From: Carboxylicivirga taeanensis
GTDB taxonomy: Bacteria > Bacteroidota > Bacteroidia > Bacteroidales > Marinilabiliaceae
Assembly (NCBI RefSeq): GCF_051851475.1
Contig: NZ_JBPUSJ010000009.1
Span: 1-64,000, forward strand
Direction: 5' to 3'
Length of the DNA: 64,000 nt
Part shown: one piece after another, positions 62,892 to 64,000 of the stretch
Position numbering within the stretch: the first letter of the stretch is position 1
How the letters are laid out: each line of letters starts with the position of its first letter
Made by a program: the position numbers and the translations under genes
Notes under the pieces: generated by a model
What the model saw: the letters and a program-made list of their open reading frames with translations, nothing else
Told to the model about the DNA's origin: nothing
Database searches by the model: none

Positions 62892-63876
62892 TTTGACTTG
62901 ATTTTTCTTGTGAAAGTTGCATTTGAAGTAATGGCAGTACGCTATTACCATTCTGGTCTGTAATGATTTTTTGCCCCAGCTTAGGAAGCACCGCCCCCAT
63001 GGTTTCAAGGTAAATGCGTCGGCGAGTTACCTCAGGCGCCTTAATATACTCAGTATAAAGCGCATTGAATCGGGCCACATCTCCTTTGGCATTATTAACC
63101 CGCTCTGTTGCATATCCTTCTGCCATTTGAATCGTTTCTTTGGCCTGTCCGGCCGCTTTCGGTATCACCTTATTGTACTCAGCCTTAGCTTGGTTAATAA
63201 GTGTTTCCTTCTCTTGTTCGGCTTCGTTTACTGCATTGAATGCATCCCTCACCTGCTCAGGCGGATTCACATCCTGAAGCACGACCTGCTCTACCTTCAC
63301 ACCCAAAGAGTATTCACGGCAGATTTCCTGAATCAGCTCCTGCAGCTTAAGACTAATTTCCGAACGTCCAACAGTAATCACCTCATTAACCGTTCTGTCA
63401 CCAACAATTTGTCGCATGGCCGACTCTGAAATATCACGTAAGGTAACTTCGGGGTTACGCACTTTAAAAAGATAGTTAAACGGATTGTCAATTCGGTACT
63501 GCACAACCCACTCCACATCAGCAAGATTCAGATCGCCTGTGAGCATGAGTGACTCTTCAATTGCTCCCTCGCTTGAATATTGTGAGCGCACCCCGGCTTT
63601 GCTTGTTCTAAATCCGAATTCCATCTTCTGTTGTCGTTCCACAGCCACTTTGTATACAGATTCAATCAATGGAATTTTGTAATTAAGTCCTGGTTCTACC
63701 GTGCGTACATATTTTCCAAACCGCACAATTACGCCAACTTCCATTGGCTCTATTTGAAAAAATGCCGTCCAGGCCAACACCGCAATGCCCACCATAACTA
63801 CCAGCGACCTGATGTTTTTAAGTAATTTCTCAAGTATCCCGTTTGAGGAGTTGAGATTAAATTGGTTTGAAGCCAT
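62881..63876 (-). CDS. hflK: Protease modulator HflK
   Basis: The protein has 331 residues. A short cytoplasmic tail and a membrane helix (about 20-43, NIRSLVVMVGIAVLAWTAFFQI) precede the SPFH domain (about 45-225: EPMEVGVIVRFGKYVRTVEPGLNYKIP, MLTGDLNLADVEWVVQYRID, SAMRQIVGDRTVNEVITVGR, VKVEQVVLQDVNPPEQVRDAFNAVNEAEQEKE). A coiled coil (about 225-280) and a short tail follow. It lacks the long Gly/Asn-rich N-terminus of proteobacterial HflK, as usual in Bacteroidota. It pairs with HflC to cap FtsH. First gene of the pair; promoter not resolved in the 124 bases left in the window. Confidence 0.94.
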   Translation of the reverse strand: MASNQFNLNSSNGILEKLLKNIRSLVVMVGIAVLAWTAFFQIEPMEVGVIVRFGKYVRTVEPGLNYKIPLIESVYKVAVERQQKMEFGFRTSKAGVRSQYSSEGAIEESLMLTGDLNLADVEWVVQYRIDNPFNYLFKVRNPEVTLRDISESAMRQIVGDRTVNEVITVGRSEISLKLQELIQEICREYSLGVKVEQVVLQDVNPPEQVRDAFNAVNEAEQEKETLINQAKAEYNKVIPKAAGQAKETIQMAEGYATERVNNAKGDVARFNALYTEYIKAPEVTRRRIYLETMGAVLPKLGQKIITDQNGNSVLPLLQMQLSQEKSSQNGQ

Positions 63877-64000
63877 AAATTCTTGATTGTTTATTAAGAA
63901 TAATTAGCACCTTAACGTTTAAAGTGCACCAATTATCAAATGTAATAAAATCGCCTTGTCTTGAGAAGAAAATGCCTTATTTATAATAAATAAGCCCGAC

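Noticed and set aside
63972..63994. AT-rich inverted repeat near the right edge
   Set aside because: Almost entirely A/T, with no clear T tract in either direction; a terminator for a gene beyond the edge is possible but not supported.

Overview
The window reads as a chromosomal segment of a Bacteroidota bacterium, probably a marine or sediment member of the Bacteroidales/Marinilabiliales type. The phylum call rests on a SusC/SusD pair under an ECF sigma/FecR switch, a type IX secretion (T9SS) type A sorting domain, promoters of the TTTG-N19..22-TAnnTTTG type, many lipoproteins with a Cys close to the N-terminus, and glycan-degrading enzymes. The finer placement is inference. No phage, insertion sequence, CRISPR array or integrase was seen.

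Layout. 1-4647: a very large secreted multidomain protein on the minus strand, running off the left edge. 5098-17388 (minus): a nutrient-uptake locus made of ECF sigma factor, FecR anti-sigma, SusC with an N-terminal STN domain, SusD, DUF4843 lipoprotein, PKD-like lipoprotein, thioredoxin-fold protein and a T9SS-sorted protein. 18069-25689: housekeeping genes, including an exported Mn-type superoxide dismutase, a DnaQ-like exonuclease, an FAH-family enzyme, a LemA/TPM/TPM operon, an SDR, a SpoU methyltransferase and a CCA-adding enzyme. 25871-26830: two tandem thioredoxins. 26884-36051: a thiamin regulon with two TPP riboswitches. The first precedes thiS-thiC-tenI/thiE-like-thiD-thiE-thiG-thiH; the second precedes a TonB-dependent receptor that probably imports thiamin or a precursor. 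36511-39525: DUF4349, DUF2007 and SPFH proteins. 39725-58896: carbohydrate-active enzymes (GH97, GH9, GH29, a CBM9-like lipoprotein, GH20) interleaved with patatin, TIGR00266, M16 peptidase, TcdA, SerB and an erythromycin-esterase-like protein. 59185-59387: tRNA-Gly and tRNA-Thr. 59438-63876: DoxX, an NhaC-type antiporter and HflC/HflK.

How the genes work together. The sigma/FecR/STN-SusC trio is a trans-envelope signalling relay that should switch on its own SusCD importer when the ligand arrives. No glycoside hydrolase lies in that operon, so the ligand is not evident. The thiamin genes form one regulon sensing TPP at two riboswitches, coupling synthesis to outer-membrane import. thiF is missing from the operon, and short 7-base repeat arrays lie directly before thiG and thiH. 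The GH29/CBM9/GH20 genes look like a small fucose/N-acetylhexosamine glycan-trimming set without its own SusCD pair. The GH97 enzyme carries all the glutamates of the inverting SusB-type alpha-glucosidases, and a LacI/PurR-like operator lies in the divergent region upstream of it.

Limits: all family names come from reading motifs by eye; no database search was run. Start codons were adjusted where an upstream in-frame start was a TTG/GTG, overlapped a neighbour or lay inside a promoter.
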